The position numbers and the translations under genes are program-made. From contig JAXBDG010000012.1 in the NCBI GenBank assembly GCA_036320915.1, forward strand, positions 558,001-622,000: 64,000 nucleotides of DNA, read 5' to 3'. Shown here piece by piece: positions 11,143 to 22,892 of this stretch. Position 1 is the stretch's first letter; each line of letters begins with the position of its first letter. A model generated the notes under the pieces. The model had not been told where the DNA came from and searched no databases. It was given only the letters and a program-made list of their open reading frames with translations. The DNA is from Linnemannia elongata (lineage: Eukaryota > Mortierellomycota > Mortierellomycetes > Mortierellales > Mortierellaceae).

Positions 11143-11456
11143 GTTCCACTGCATCGGGCTTGGGATCCCGTTTGGCGTAGTAGTAAAAGCGTCCCCCTCA
11201 CAATCTTGAGGTCCTAGGTTCGAGTCCTGGGAGAGCGTTTGGCTTTGCGCATGATCTCCTCATCTTACTCTCAAGGAGTTGTGGGCTCCTCTCTCTTTCA
11301 CAGCACGAAGTCTTCCCTCAAAAACATCAGAGTCTTGCCGCTGCCCCCTGCAAATTTCTTTCTCTAGCATCGTCTTCAAGAAATAAAAACCCCTGGTGGC
11401 TTGTTGCACCACTAGGACTGTTCTCTCATTACTGAGCCTTCCTACGGGAAGGTTCA

Positions 11457-11501
<45 letters not shown>

Positions 11502-11511
11502 CCACTGCATC
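11143..11511 (+). mobile_element. tRNA-derived SINE with 13-bp TSDs and poly(A) tail
   Basis: The element proper is 11156-11498. A pol III type 2 promoter is present: A-box-like TGGCGTAGTAGT at 11173-11184 and a consensus B box GGTTCGAGTCC at 11217-11227, 33 bp apart as in a tRNA. The tRNA-like head continues into an unrelated body of about 230 bp and ends with 37 consecutive A. Perfect direct repeats GTTCCACTGCATC flank it (11143-11155 and 11499-11511). It is inserted at the left end of the LINE fragment that follows. Mobilisation by a poly(A)-recognising LINE is inferred. Confidence 0.88.
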
Positions 11512-13077
11512 TCTTGCATCCGACGACCCCCCAACATCCTCCTCCTTGAGGACCTTAACTACCAACACCTTCGCCGGTGTGCCTACCCCCCCCCCCCCCC
11601 CCCCCCCCCCCCTTCCGAGAATGAATTAACACCCACCTCATCAACTGCATCACTCCTCCCAATACCAATCCCATCTCTACTTTCTTCATTCAGGAAATAA
11701 AAGCAGAACCACAATCGATTATATTCTATCCTCTTTCTCTCTGTTCTCTCAGACTTCCAACCCTGAACAGCTATGTGGTAGTCCTTTTTCGGACCACGAC
11801 ATGTTGACGCTAACTTTGACTCTCAGCATAGCGCCAAAGGAAGGTCGTGGACTATGGCATATGAACACGCAGATCCTGGACAACGCCGAGTTCTTATCCA
11901 CACTTGACACGCTCCTCTCAACCCAGGAAGAGCCCCAAATGTCCGAGACCCGTCAACAGCACTGGGACAAAGTCAAGGAGGAGATCAAACGCTGCTGCAT
12001 CAAACAATAAATCTCTATTCGTCGCGACCAACATAAAACAATACACGACCTCAACAACGCTCGTCAGTCCATCCTTCTCGACTTAACTCAATCCTCTGGC
12101 ACCACCAAAGCCATCCTTGCTCGAGATTTAGACGAACTGGAAATCCTCCAACAGCAAACGAAGAAGAACTGGACCTTCATGCTCTTCGGTCAGGCACCAC
12201 CTGGAGATAGCAAGGAGAGGCTAACACTGCATACTTTTCCAGGGCGATTGCAGAACGCCGCAGTAAGCGCCTCGTCCCCGCGCTCCCCAACTCTACAACA
12301 AACTCGACCACAACGACAGAGGAACGATTACAAGTGGCAGCAGAATACTACACGGAGTTGTACAACCCAGAACCTTTGGGCAGGAACGCCACTCTACAAC
12401 TATTGGACTCCCTTCCGGCTACTTCCCTCCTCTCCCCTTTGGCCAAAGAGAATGACAGCTAGGATAACGGGGACTTATCTGGAGGCAATCATAGCAAGGA
12501 CCCCCCTCTCAAGGGCACCAGGACTAGATGGACTACCCTATGAGCTATATCGCCACTTCCTCAAAGCCCCCCTGGATCCGCCATCTCCTTGTCAACATCC
12601 TGAACGACGCCTTACTGGAATCGACGTTCCCCCCGTCCTGGCAACACACAGTCATGATCCTGCTCTACAAGAAAGGAGACGCCTCACACCTGTCCAACTG
12701 GCGCCCACTATCGCTCATCAACTGTGACGCCAAGGTGTTTACAAAGCTGATCACCCTCCGACTCACAACCTTACATGCGCACTCTTACGGGGCAGCACCA
12801 GACAGGATTCACGGCTGGTCGACATATTGCAGACAATGGCTTGGTCCTCAACAACCTACGTGACTACTGCCGGGTTAGGAGGCTGAACCTTGTTGGGATT
12901 CTACTGGACCAGGAAAAGGCCTATGATAGGGTCCACCCGGAGTACCTGGAGATGGTGATGGAGAGATTTAGATTCCCGCAACAAGTCATCAGGAGTATTT
13001 CGACTCTCTTTTTTTCTACTCAAATATCTCTCAACGTCAACGGCTATATCTTGGATCCGATCTCTCAGTCCAGAGGC
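11512..13077 (+). pseudogene. L1-like LINE fragment: endonuclease end and half of the RT
   Basis: In shifting frames the sequence gives ILLLEDLNYQH (a decayed GDFN block), then FSDHDMLTL (the SDH motif), then RT blocks WRPLSLINCDAKVFTKLI, TGFTAGRHIADN and GILLDQEKAYDRVHPEYL. It stops just after DPISQSRG, immediately before where LRQGDP would be expected. Several frameshifts and a stop near 12008 break it. A run of 27 C (11586-11612) interrupts the endonuclease part. The right edge is fused in frame to a Gypsy RT fragment. Confidence 0.75.
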
Positions 13078-13563
13078 CATTGCCCCATTCCTGAAATGAT
13101 GGTGTATCTTCCAGTACCAAAGGGAACAATTGTTTATCGACGGCCCAGACCATTTGCTCATTCTCAACGACCAATCCTTGATGAGACAGTTACACGCTGG
13201 CTCGAGGATGATGTTATCATTCTTGCTCCTGCTGGTAATCCACATAACAATTCGCTTACACTCACAGCAAAAAAGGATTTACAAGGAAAAAAATCTTTGT
13301 GGCGTGTCTGCTTGGACCCTCGTCCTCTCAATGCTCATCTACCAGAAGATAATTTCCCCATTCCTTTCATTTCTGTTATCATGCAGCGTGTTACGGGTAA
13401 TTCTGTCTACACCTCTATTGATCTCACACAAGCGTATCATCGACTTCCTATACACGAAGATGATCGTCCCCTCACTGCGTTCATGCATGAGGGAAAACAA
13501 TACATGTTCAAAAAAGCACCGTTTGGACTCAAACCCCTCCCAAGATGTAAGCCACATGTCAAA
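13078..13563 (+). pseudogene. Ty3/Gypsy reverse transcriptase fragment
   Basis: The open frame beginning in the LINE at 12775 continues without a stop into ETVTRWLEDDVI, RVCLDPRPLNAHL, YTSIDLTQAYHRLPI and QYMFKKAPFGLK, the first half of a Gypsy-type RT. The YxDD block, RNase H and integrase are absent. It is a truncated insertion or recombination product. Confidence 0.75.
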
Positions 13564-14140
13564 TGCTGATTGCTCGTTTGTAACCTCGGCCGCGTCTTCC
13601 GTGTTGGTGGTGTCCATATCCTGAGGTGGCGGTGTGAGCAGGAGGACCAGGTATACAAGTATGAGATCGGAGATTATAACGTTGGATGGCTTTTCAACAA
13701 ATTTCAAGTACACACAGCCAGGATCGCCAACAACTTTGATACCAATTTTGACAGCAGCAAAGAGACAATACGGTAAAGAGCCCAGTGACACTCCGAAGAG
13801 TCTAAAATCTTCTTCGCACTGAAGGGTGTACTCTATGAATATTTGACTCTTTCCTGCGGACATATGGAGCGGATCAGGATGAGAGGAGCCTTGCTGTACT
13901 CTATTTCACCACCTAGGTGACCAGGACTCATGATCCCTGACTTTGCTGGACTACTCAACAAATATATTCCTCGACCCTTGAGGATCAAAGAGTAAAAAAC
14001 ATTTAGTGGCAACGACGAAGCAAACAAAGGTCCAACCTCGGCAAGACTCCTGACGACTATGAAGACATGCCCGAGCCCGTTGTACTGGAGAAGCATGGTC
14101 CCAGCAGATTGCAATTATTGCAGCCGAGTTGAATTACTTC
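13564..14140. other. No confident gene
   Basis: A minus-strand open stretch (13550-13863) with one hydrophobic segment (IISDLILVYLVLLL) cannot be assigned. The plus strand around 13920-14110 may be the decayed upstream part of the helicase fragment that follows. Confidence 0.3.
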
Positions 14141-14159
14141 CATCTAGCGCAGAGGGGTT

Positions 14160-14290
14160 CACCATGAGGGAACAGTCACTCAACGCAGATTGGAGGGAAG
14201 CATACAACAGAATCAAGCGCTCCTATGAGATGATCTCTTTCAAAGGATACCTCATCAATGGTCCCGCAGGTACAGGGAAGACAAGAAAAA
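14160..14290 (+). pseudogene. P-loop helicase fragment
   Basis: The frame contains LNADWREAYNRIKRSYEM followed by YLINGPAGTGKT, a Walker A motif in a PIF1-like helicase context. Directly after the motif the sequence turns into low-complexity Lys/Arg/Glu code and loses the fold, so it is a cut fragment. It probably comes from a Helitron-type or related transposon helicase different from the copy at 23982. Confidence 0.45.
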
Positions 14291-15174
14291 GAAAGAGTAG
14301 AGAGAAAAGGAGGGAGAACAGGAGAGTGCAGAAAGAAACAAAATTACTACACAAAAACGCCCCTATATTTTTTCACCCAACACCTCCGCGAGCGAAGTCG
14401 CGGGAACTGTTCTAATTGGGAATAGAAGCTCATAAAATTGGCCAATGAAATCAACAATTTTTATCTATCTGTCCAATTTATGATTGAAAAGCAACATTAT
14501 TGTTCAAGAGAGCCGATCTCTTAAAACCTTAATAAAGCGGCGTCTACTTCTCGCTGCTGCGCGCCGCGACAGGTTCCCTTGAAATTCTTTTTGTGCTGCC
14601 TCGATTAGACTTTTCGCTGCGGCACGCAGGTTCCCTTGAAATTCTCTTGTGCTGCCTCGCTTAGAATTTTCGCCGCTCTCGTAGCCTTTTTGTCTTGTTT
14701 GGCTATGTTGCTCACAAACTCATCTAGATCATTGCCCCCCTGTCCATACCGGAGGGCGAGTCAACAATTGCACTGCCTCATAGCCAGGTCACCTTGTCCA
14801 TCTTCCAGAATATTTCTTTATTAAGTGGCTCGAAAACAAACTCTTCCATTCTTTTCCAACCATCAGTCCTTCTTTGATTTTCAATCCTCTCTGCTTCCTC
14901 TTGCCTGGGATCTTACCTTTATGTTTGACTTCCTATAAATACGAGATAGATCCTCATTGCCCTTTCCCCTGAGTCTGCAATAACTTAACAACCTAGCCTA
15001 GTACCTCCTGCTCACTCAATACACCTTTATTATTTATCTTCTCATTGACCTTACCTTGCTGTCGCGTCGCACAAGACCATCGGTCGGCTGTTGATATAAT
15101 CGGTCGACTCTTGGCGCAGCTATTGGCTGCGCCAACAAATTAATTTAGTAACTTAATTTAGCCATAACAGTACA
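14291..15174. other. No gene; imperfect tandem repeat at 14551-14677
   Basis: Two copies of a unit of about 62 bp containing AGGTTCCCTTGAAATTCT and TGTGCTGCCTCG lie in tandem. Nothing else is recognised. Confidence 0.4.
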
Positions 15175-15337
15175 TGTTCTAACACTCTTAAAGGAATCTT
15201 TGAGTTTGCCCAATTCACGTGACTTATGGGACTTATGAACTTTGAAACGGTTTTAATGTTCTAACACTCTTAAAGGAATCTTTGAGTTTGCCCAATTCAC
15301 GTGACTTATGGGACTTATGAACTTTGAAACGGTTTTA
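15175..15337. repeat. Two-copy 81-bp tandem duplication
   Basis: A unit running from TGTTCTAACACTCTTAAAGG to GAAACGGTTTTA is present twice back to back with no difference that I can see, so it is recent. Confidence 0.85.
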
Positions 15338-16020
15338 AGTTTCTCTTTTTTGTTTTCCCTCTTTTCGGACAATTCTCCCTCTTTTCGGACAATTCTATCT
15401 CTCTTTTTTTTTGTTTTCGGACAATTCTCTCTCTCTTTTTTTTTTCTACCCTCTCCTTTTTTTACTTATTTTTCGTTGCATTTCTTGAAATCCCTCCCTC
15501 CTTTGTGTTTTCGTTTCCTCACCCTCTCTTTCCGCTCTTTCATCTCTTTCTCTTCCTCCCTCTCTTCCTCCCTCTCATCCCTCCCTCTTATCCCTCCCTC
15601 TTATCCCTCCCTCTCCTCCCTCTCTCTACCTCCCTCTCATCACTCTCTCTCTTTCCTCTCACTCATCATTCTCTCTCTACACTTCATACAATGTTGTATC
15701 ATGTTCCTACTACTGCTTCTATCGTCACTCCTTATTGTGGATGGTAGGAAGCCTATTGGTACTGCTGGATGTCGTTGCGGCAACGTCTCAAGCGGTTTTA
15801 TAAACCGTTTATTTAGAGACCGCGTTATCAGAGGCGACAGATTGTGTAAAGATCCTAGCTCTCTTGAGTAAGTTGACCTTGAGAATGGCCAGCAGGCTCT
15901 TGACTATGAGAAGTCGACGATGCTTGGTGCTGGAAGCAGCTGTCGTTGGCATGGCGATTGATTCGTTTCTCAAGCATTGTGATTGAAGGTTCCCTCTTTC
16001 CTTTTTTTAATCGTATCATT
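15338..16020. other. CT-rich low-complexity tract and unassigned DNA
   Basis: From about 15338 to 15680 the plus strand is almost pure pyrimidine with repeats such as CTTATCCCTCCCT. The 340 bases after it have no recognised gene. The tract ends near the left boundary of the large duplicated block. Confidence 0.45.
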
Positions 16021-19000
16021 ACATATTGAATAGACTTTTTTAAACACTCGCACGCATAAACCTTCTTTACGTTTTTTTTTTATTATTCCTTTCTTATTCC
16101 TTTCTTATTCCTTTCTTATTCCTTTCTCATTCCTGTCTTTTCTTTGCTTGGTTTGGCTGTTAATGTGCCATGCAATGGGTGTGCGGCTCACCGTTGTTTT
16201 GTATCTTATTTTGGGTGGGCTTAGTCGTTTTCACTTCTGTGATGACATCTATGCAAGGCGATGTTGTGACTGCCCCTTTTTTCTGATTGTCCAATTCTAT
16301 TGTTGCCTCTGATCATCCGCGGCCCTTACTGTTGTTCCAGTTTCCCGATGCCTTTTCATTTTTTGTTTCTGACCACCATGTTCCTGTATTTAGAGTGCGT
16401 TGACTGGACTTATTTTTTTTCTCCAAGTGTCCCATTGTCTGTTGATGGTCGATCATTGCGGATTTAGCCTTTTGTTCGCGTCTCCTTCTGCCAATTGAAG
16501 ATTAACATTTTTTTTTTTTTTTTTTTATTGCACCAATGCATTGTCCATTGTAAATACTGCTTTATTCTCAGTGGGTGCATTGGCAATCCAGCTTATTATT
16601 AACCATGTCAGTTAACTTTATATTGAAAATGTTAGTGTATATGAACTTGATAGTCAATGTGAAGAAAGAGACCGTTCTCTATTATGCACGGCTATATGCT
16701 TAATACACAGGAGCAGCCATACAGCTAGGGACATCAGTACATAGGGGCTGATGTCTCATATAATGCACTTCATTGAAAAAAAGGGTAACTAAAATACACC
16801 CGTGCCATAAAAATAAATGCCTTGAGGCCTACACCATATTTTTTTCCTTTTTTTTCTCTTATTATGTTCCTTATTCCCATTTCTCTCAGAACTGCAATCT
16901 TTATCTCTACTAATCAAATTAACAATGGAAAAAGCACCCAAAGGAAATAATAAACCTCCTTCTGAACCAAGGTTTCCAATTATACTTCGCGATAGGACGT
17001 AGGTTGGAAGACACTTACGCTCTCTACTGTCTGTTATGCGCTATACTGATTGTTAAGTTTATTGCTTTTTTCAGTTCACTCCATATTAATGTTTTCTGTC
17101 CATTTCTGTTTTTCCAATTAATACCCTTCCTTTGCCTTTCCCAGGGGAAAGGTATCGTCTACGCGTCATGTAATTCCCTCTAAAAATAATCACTTCACTC
17201 GAAGCTTGACAAAGACAGAGGAGGAAAAGGTGTGGAAGATGAGAAAATGCCGATGATATGGAGGGCGTGGAGGAACTAAAGGGGGGAGAAGAAGACTACA
17301 CTACGACGGTGATGTCAATACGCATAAACTAACCACAGGACATCCAACCGCCCATTTTCTTCTCCCTCGACAGTGCGGCCATTTCCCTCTACTTTGCACA
17401 CATGCCCAACTAAAGTGTTCAGCATGAGTGATAATACTTTTTGTGATTTCGACTTTGTTTTTGAAATGCTCATCCTAACTCTTACGTTCATCCCCCAGAT
17501 CTTTTTCGCCTGTATTTTATTTCTAACTTTTTGCTCTCACATCGCCATTAACGTTAGAGGAGACGATCACGAACAAACGCGCTTTGAACATCTTGGCGTC
17601 AGTTTGATCACATAAATAAAATCAAGTTCATATATCGTTCGCTCTTTAATCCACCTTTCTTCACTTTTCTCTCTTTCATCATCTATTCTTTCTATCGCTC
17701 CTCCAATCACCTGTTAGACGCCACCGGCAGGACAAAACAATAATAAGAGAGGCAAACGAACTCCACTAGCAACTGTCGTCCATGATACCCAGCAACTCAT
17801 TCAAGGACATTCCATCAGAGAAGTGGTCAACTCAGACAGGATCTCGCTCGGATCTACAATTAATATCAGGAACAGGAACAAGAGAACATTCTCCTCCAAA
17901 AATAAGTCCACTTAACAAGATCTCCCCCGAGGACAAAGGAAGCGCTCTTCCATCAATTCAACACAGGCCGACTGAAACCATGTACGATGGCCAACGGTTC
18001 ATTCAAGAAACGGGAGGCGTGCAGGTGCATGTCGAGACGATCCGACGGAATCTGCGAGGCGAAAGAATCCGGGCACGCGTGCAACAAAGGAGGCTTGATC
18101 TCCAACCCAATCCATGTGTGGGATCGGCTTGCATTTGTCCGGTCACACATAGACTGGACAGTGGCTGACTGGAAGCGAGTCATGCTCACTGATGAGGGCA
18201 TGATCAGCTGCGTGGGCTCCTTTATCAGGAAGTACAGCGACCGAGAGCACAGCTGTCTGCAGCTTCATCAAATCTGCACATCGCTACAAGGTGGAAGAGG
18301 GAAAAAGCTGATCAGGGGATGCATTACTCTTTTTGAACCAGGAGACCTTTCCGGGTACATGGGTTGTTGGATTTGGAATTCTTCTTTACCATCGTCAACG
18401 ATTATGTTCTAATCTCATACATTTGGCACGGCATGTATCCTGCGGAATCAAACCTTCAGAAAGACAACTCTCAGGTTCATACTGTAAACGTCGTACAACA
18501 ATGGCTTGCCGAGCAGTAGTTTACTGTTCTTGAGGGGCCAGCCAACTCTCCGGACCACAACATCGTCTAGCACGTCTGAGGCTCTATCAAGCATAAACTC
18601 GCCCAAGAGCTGGCGCCGAGAAGCATGAAAGATCTCTGGGAGCGCGTGCAGGATATTTGAGCAACTCTCCAGGAGGACTGCCTGTTTGACCTATGCTAGA
18701 ACTTGCCCAGACGCATGAAGAAGGGGGTCCGAAACAGAAGATGGTACACCAAATATTAATCGGCCACGCCACAATTGATCAATAAGCATTAAGAAACCAG
18801 ATGAATTTGATATCATATCCAGAACGGTTTAGAGTTTAACAGGGCGTCAAGAATGGGCATAAGGATGATAGAGATCTGCGGGGTGAATGCAAGGAAGGAG
18901 ATAAATAAGGTACAGGAGGGCAGAGTATTTAAATGTGTGAGGCCAGGTCAAAAAAAGAAAAAAGAACAAAGGAAGAACAAGGAATACAGCTAATGAGCAA

Positions 19001-19793
19001 AAACGACTAACAGAAAAAAGTGTCATGGATATTATATCTTCTGCCACGATAAGTGTCGGGAATGAGGCGATGATGGAAGAGAAGGGAAAAGAAGAGAGGA
19101 ATGGCGAGAGAGGAATGAAATGATGGTGAAAATGAGGAATGCAACAAGGAGAATATTTTCCAGAGCCGTTAAGTAAGTGACATGAACGACAATATGGAGC
19201 GACACAATAACCAAACCTGAACTGCGGCCAAATTCTTATCTCGGTGTGGGATAATGAAAAGGAGAGAACAATTTGTGGCAGCAATGTGAGGAACATAATG
19301 AGTTGCTCATGAATAAAAGCAACATCGTACCAAGTTGGTAGAACATATAAGGCACTAATACAGCTCTTTTTTTTACTGTGACATCCATACAGCTATGCCC
19401 AGGACATTCCCCTACCTGTATCTTACCCGTTGTCCAACAAAGCCCGGGGTATTTACGCCACTTGCGGGAAAACATCACACCTCACAAAAGCAAGTCGCCA
19501 ATATCCCTCCAACACAGTTCACAATATATCAGTTGCTTGGCGGCCATTCACACAGGATCTCATTTGCGGACCAAAATTTGACGAGAAAGAGATGCGCCAT
19601 AACTTCCAAGCAATAACAGAGGGACCACACTGCTACGCTTTGGTATGGATACAAGTACGCTCATCCGGCTCAAAGACCAACCCAGTCTTCTCGATATGTT
19701 ACAGCAAGGGACAAATCATCCTCCCTCACATCACGCCTTACGACAAAATTATGGATCTGTTGCGACGCAAAACATTCTGTCGCAAAATCAGAA
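16021..19793 (+). repeat. Large direct duplication, copy A
   Basis: Starting at ACATATTGAATAGAC this segment matches 60174-64000 almost base for base, with only scattered substitutions and small indels. The largest length difference is an 11-bp minisatellite (ATTCCTTTCTT type) with 4 units here (about 16084-16127) and 8 in copy B. The two copies are about 44.2 kb apart in direct orientation. Shared contents are a Tc1 transposase pseudogene and the start of a Helitron fragment. The right limit of homology cannot be seen because copy B runs off the window. Confidence 0.92.
17782..18757 (+). pseudogene. Tc1-type transposase, decayed (copy A)
   Basis: In successive frames the sequence gives GERIRARVQQRRLD (second helix-turn-helix region), RSHIDWTVADWKRVMLTDEG (first Asp block of the DDE core), then PANSPDHNIV and GSIKHKLAQEL (region of the second and third acidic residues). 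Multiple stops and frameshifts are present, and many are shared with the copy at 61989-62964, so the gene was already dead when the block was duplicated. Confidence 0.75.
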
Positions 19794-20403
19794 ATACAAC
19801 TCAGCAATGGCGTTTGCCTCTACGATGCAGTCTGGACCAAACTCTTGCCAACACTAAGAAGGGCGCATTCACCTTTCGCACGAGCGGACAAATTATAGCA
19901 CACTAGACGACAATGGCCTCCCACAACATATCATTAAACTAAATGTCGGTCAGCCAATCATCCTTTTACGCAATTTTTCAACGAGAAGAGGAATGTGCAA
20001 TGTTACACGACTACAAGTATCAAAACTGGACGAATACATCATAGAAGCAAAGATCGTTACAGTATCATTCAACTTCGTTCTCATCACACGAAAGCCACTC
20101 TCCTCAAAGACGACGGCACCACACTAATTAAATTCACACGCTTGCAACTTCTAATCCCCGACCTGCTTTCGCACTTACCATCAACAAGGCGCAATGAAAA
20201 TCAATAACAACAACAGGTGTCTATCTACACCAAGCTGGGTTTTCATATGGGCAACTTTATGTTGCACTATCATGTTCAGACCTTGACAACAAATCCTTAG
20301 CCTTAACGCTCTAACAATTCTTCGACCTTCAAACACGCCAACAACACCCTTTACGACAGCCAAAGGAAATTACACCAGAAACATAGTTTTCAAGGTAGCA
20401 CTT
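19378..20403 (+). pseudogene. Internally deleted Helitron Rep/helicase
   Basis: The first half (to about 19905) aligns with the start of the Helitron gene at 32666: LICGPKFDEKEMRHN, KIMDLLRRKTF, LDQTLANTKKGAF. It then jumps to the C-terminal helicase end: NVGQPIILLRNFSTRRGMCN, KFTRLQLLIPD, then decayed. The HUH nuclease, Walker A and Walker B are all missing. Frameshifts occur in both halves. It is a remnant of a non-autonomous derivative or a large internal deletion. Confidence 0.75.
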
Positions 20404-21053
20404 TAACCAGCACCCACTCAATCGAACGATCATACAGCAAACCGTTCATTGTTTACTTTGTACAGTACACTTCCAGGAATAAATGGACACAATAATGCAA
20501 CCCCCCAGGAAGAGAACAATTCAAGTGGCAACGCCCTAGTACATATATATAGCAATCAATTCCCAGATAGTTTTGTTCCTTACCTAGTAACTTGAATACA
20601 CTTTGTCAAACCATCTCTCTCTCCCTCTCATCCACATATCTTCTCCCCACCCCCAGCCTCTGCCTTGAGAAAGGTCAACCTCGCCTAGTTCTAGTACGGA
20701 TTCTCGACACTTGCCCAGTCCTTGGCATTGCAGACTCTACAAAATCCTGCTCTTCCTATCCCCTCTACTGTCGCCTTTATTGAACCTTGAAGTTGGTTTA
20801 CCCTTATACCCTCATCACCACTCCTTGTTAGTCTAGTTCTCATATCAACTGGGGGCCCCCAAAGAACTGGTTGATACCCATTGCCTTGCTTATTCACCTA
20901 TCCCAGGGTTACTGTGTTCTCCACTATCCACCGTCCGGGGTCATTAGTGTTGAGATCGTACACTGGTTGACTTCTTGTCCTGCCACCGTTCGACTTATCC
21001 TGTTCTTTCACACTCTCCCTTTCCCCTGCACGAAGTAGACAGCGTTCGTTATA
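20404..21053. promoter_or_regulatory. Intergenic, 5' flank of the membrane-protein gene
   Basis: The first part is probably the 3' end of the Helitron fragment. A TATA-like ACATATATATAG lies at about 20540-20551, some 500 bases before the start codon, and pyrimidine-rich stretches follow. No other feature is seen. Confidence 0.3.
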
Positions 21054-22892
21054 ATGCTGCTTTCTAACGCCGTCACCAACGTGGTGATTGTTGTTCTGTC
21101 CATTAACACAACGCTGTTGCTGACATCGATTGCGAGCATTATTGCATATGCAACTTCCAAGCCGCTATTTGTCGAGGTCCCAACAGCAGGCATTCCGACG
21201 TTGCTGCATATATCAAAGAAGTACGAAGACCGCAAAACCTTCAAATGGGGGCTGCTTGGATATGCTGTGCTCTTTATGGTTTCAACGCACTTGTGCACGC
21301 TGCTGGTTCCAATTTTCCATCCCGTCAAGCCAATGTATCTAGCCAACGACACGCCTGAATTCTTCCCGGTCTTTAGGCAGTTCGATACATCCACCGGGCG
21401 CAATGCATTCACGTCGCGCGACGACACTCATGTTTTGGAGGCTGTTGCCAAAGACTACTGCAATCTTCTCTCCAACTGCAGTATCGGAGAGAGTGCCGGA
21501 TTAAAGCCGGTTTCTTTGGTGCGACTATCTGACATACCACCGAAATGCAGCGACTTCAACATGCAAAACCATCTTTGGTCTGAATATTGCCTAGGGCCGC
21601 AAACAAATACAGCCAAGGATGATCTGTACATTCTGTACTCTCCAGCTACCAATGCCAGCTATGACGGTGGCCATAAGGGAGATGACCTAACTCCTCCGAT
21701 TTGCACTGTTTCGAAAAACTTCACGGAGTCCTGCGACTATACAACCAAATACAACATCAGTGGAAAATTCAACACAACACATAATTTTCAAACCTCCGTG
21801 TTCTACAACCTGCCTGCGTGGACATTTATCTACCCGGATGATTTGGACAGCTATCGGCCACTCTACCGCACTATAGATCGCCTATCGAGCATTTCGCTTT
21901 TCGGCATATCCGGCATTGACAATCCTACCGCAACGCAAAGTCCAGGATGGTACATTGGAAATTATGTCGATGTCATGCATGGAAGCAGCAATACTTCATA
22001 TGTGTATAGCGTTACAATTGATCGCTTGGTGTTTGACATCACGGACCCCGCTATAAACATCACCGACGTTTCTTCTATGGTCGGGCACGATATTCTCCCA
22101 TTCGTCAAGAACCTTAACAGCACTTACTTCGACCCAACAGGATCTGTATATGATACTATTTTAACATACAATGTATCCGTCGATACCAACCAAATGAGCG
22201 GCAAAGCATTTTTCCAAGTCGTGTCGGCCGTGAACAATTTCCCCCGGAACTGCACTCGGTTTATGGTCATAGACACATGGAATTCAAGCGTGATAACGTA
22301 TGCATCGTATACAAGCTGGGATAAATTCGACTGGGCCTCTGACTATCCCAACGGGGCCTACGTTGGCCGTCCAGTAAACGGCAGAGTGTTTGTCCAGCCA
22401 GTCATGGCTCTTTGGATGCGTGCCGGTTTCCCGCAGAGCAGCAGCACCTACACCGCTTTTATACCTAAATTCAGCAACTGGACAACAATTACCGACGAAG
22501 CAGCTAGCTTGATCATACCACTCACCACTCCCTCACGAACAAACGGGACCGTATTGGAATCGTCAGGTTATGGGCAATATGGCACAACTTACAAGGAAGT
22601 CATTGCATCGACCTGGACCGTATTCGAGATCTGCATCATCGCCATCTATTGCGTTATGAACATAATGCTTATGGTGTATGTAAGATTCTACATACCCGAA
22701 CATTGCAGGACTCCGCTTTGGACAACAGCAGCAAAGACAAACACGTCGGACAAGTTCGATCTGAATTTTGTTACACTGGCAGACGGAGACGATGTTGCTC
22801 TCATGTCCAATAATATGGTTATCACTACAACGGCCTCCGGATATAATCTACTGCCCAAAAGCGAGTATCTTCTCCAGCGCGGCGCTACTTGA
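21054..22892 (+). CDS. Large surface membrane protein, unknown function
   Basis: This is a single-exon gene of 612 aa. Hydrophobic segments lie at about residues 8-33 and 65-86, near the N-terminus, and at about 522-548 (FEICIIAIYCVMNIMLMVYV) near the C-terminus. The long middle part has many N-x-S/T sites (for example NCSIGE, NTTHNF, NSTYFD) and paired Cys, as expected for a glycosylated ectodomain. A short tail of about 60 residues follows the last segment. The layout resembles the protein encoded at 54249-56471 (ectodomain between an N-terminal and a late membrane segment), although I see no clear sequence match. I do not recognise the family; a sensory or wall-associated role is only a guess. 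Confidence 0.7.
   Translation: MLLSNAVTNVVIVVLSINTTLLLTSIASIIAYATSKPLFVEVPTAGIPTLLHISKKYEDRKTFKWGLLGYAVLFMVSTHLCTLLVPIFHPVKPMYLANDTPEFFPVFRQFDTSTGRNAFTSRDDTHVLEAVAKDYCNLLSNCSIGESAGLKPVSLVRLSDIPPKCSDFNMQNHLWSEYCLGPQTNTAKDDLYILYSPATNASYDGGHKGDDLTPPICTVSKNFTESCDYTTKYNISGKFNTTHNFQTSVFYNLPAWTFIYPDDLDSYRPLYRTIDRLSSISLFGISGIDNPTATQSPGWYIGNYVDVMHGSSNTSYVYSVTIDRLVFDITDPAINITDVSSMVGHDILPFVKNLNSTYFDPTGSVYDTILTYNVSVDTNQMSGKAFFQVVSAVNNFPRNCTRFMVIDTWNSSVITYASYTSWDKFDWASDYPNGAYVGRPVNGRVFVQPVMALWMRAGFPQSSSTYTAFIPKFSNWTTITDEAASLIIPLTTPSRTNGTVLESSGYGQYGTTYKEVIASTWTVFEICIIAIYCVMNIMLMVYVRFYIPEHCRTPLWTTAAKTNTSDKFDLNFVTLADGDDVALMSNNMVITTTASGYNLLPKSEYLLQRGAT

Noticed and set aside
11156..11235. Functional tRNA gene
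   Set aside because: The acceptor stem does not pair well and the unit is embedded in a poly(A)-tailed element with TSDs, so it is a SINE head.
15338..15871. 187-codon frame rich in Ser, Phe and Leu
   Set aside because: It is translation of a pyrimidine-rich low-complexity tract.
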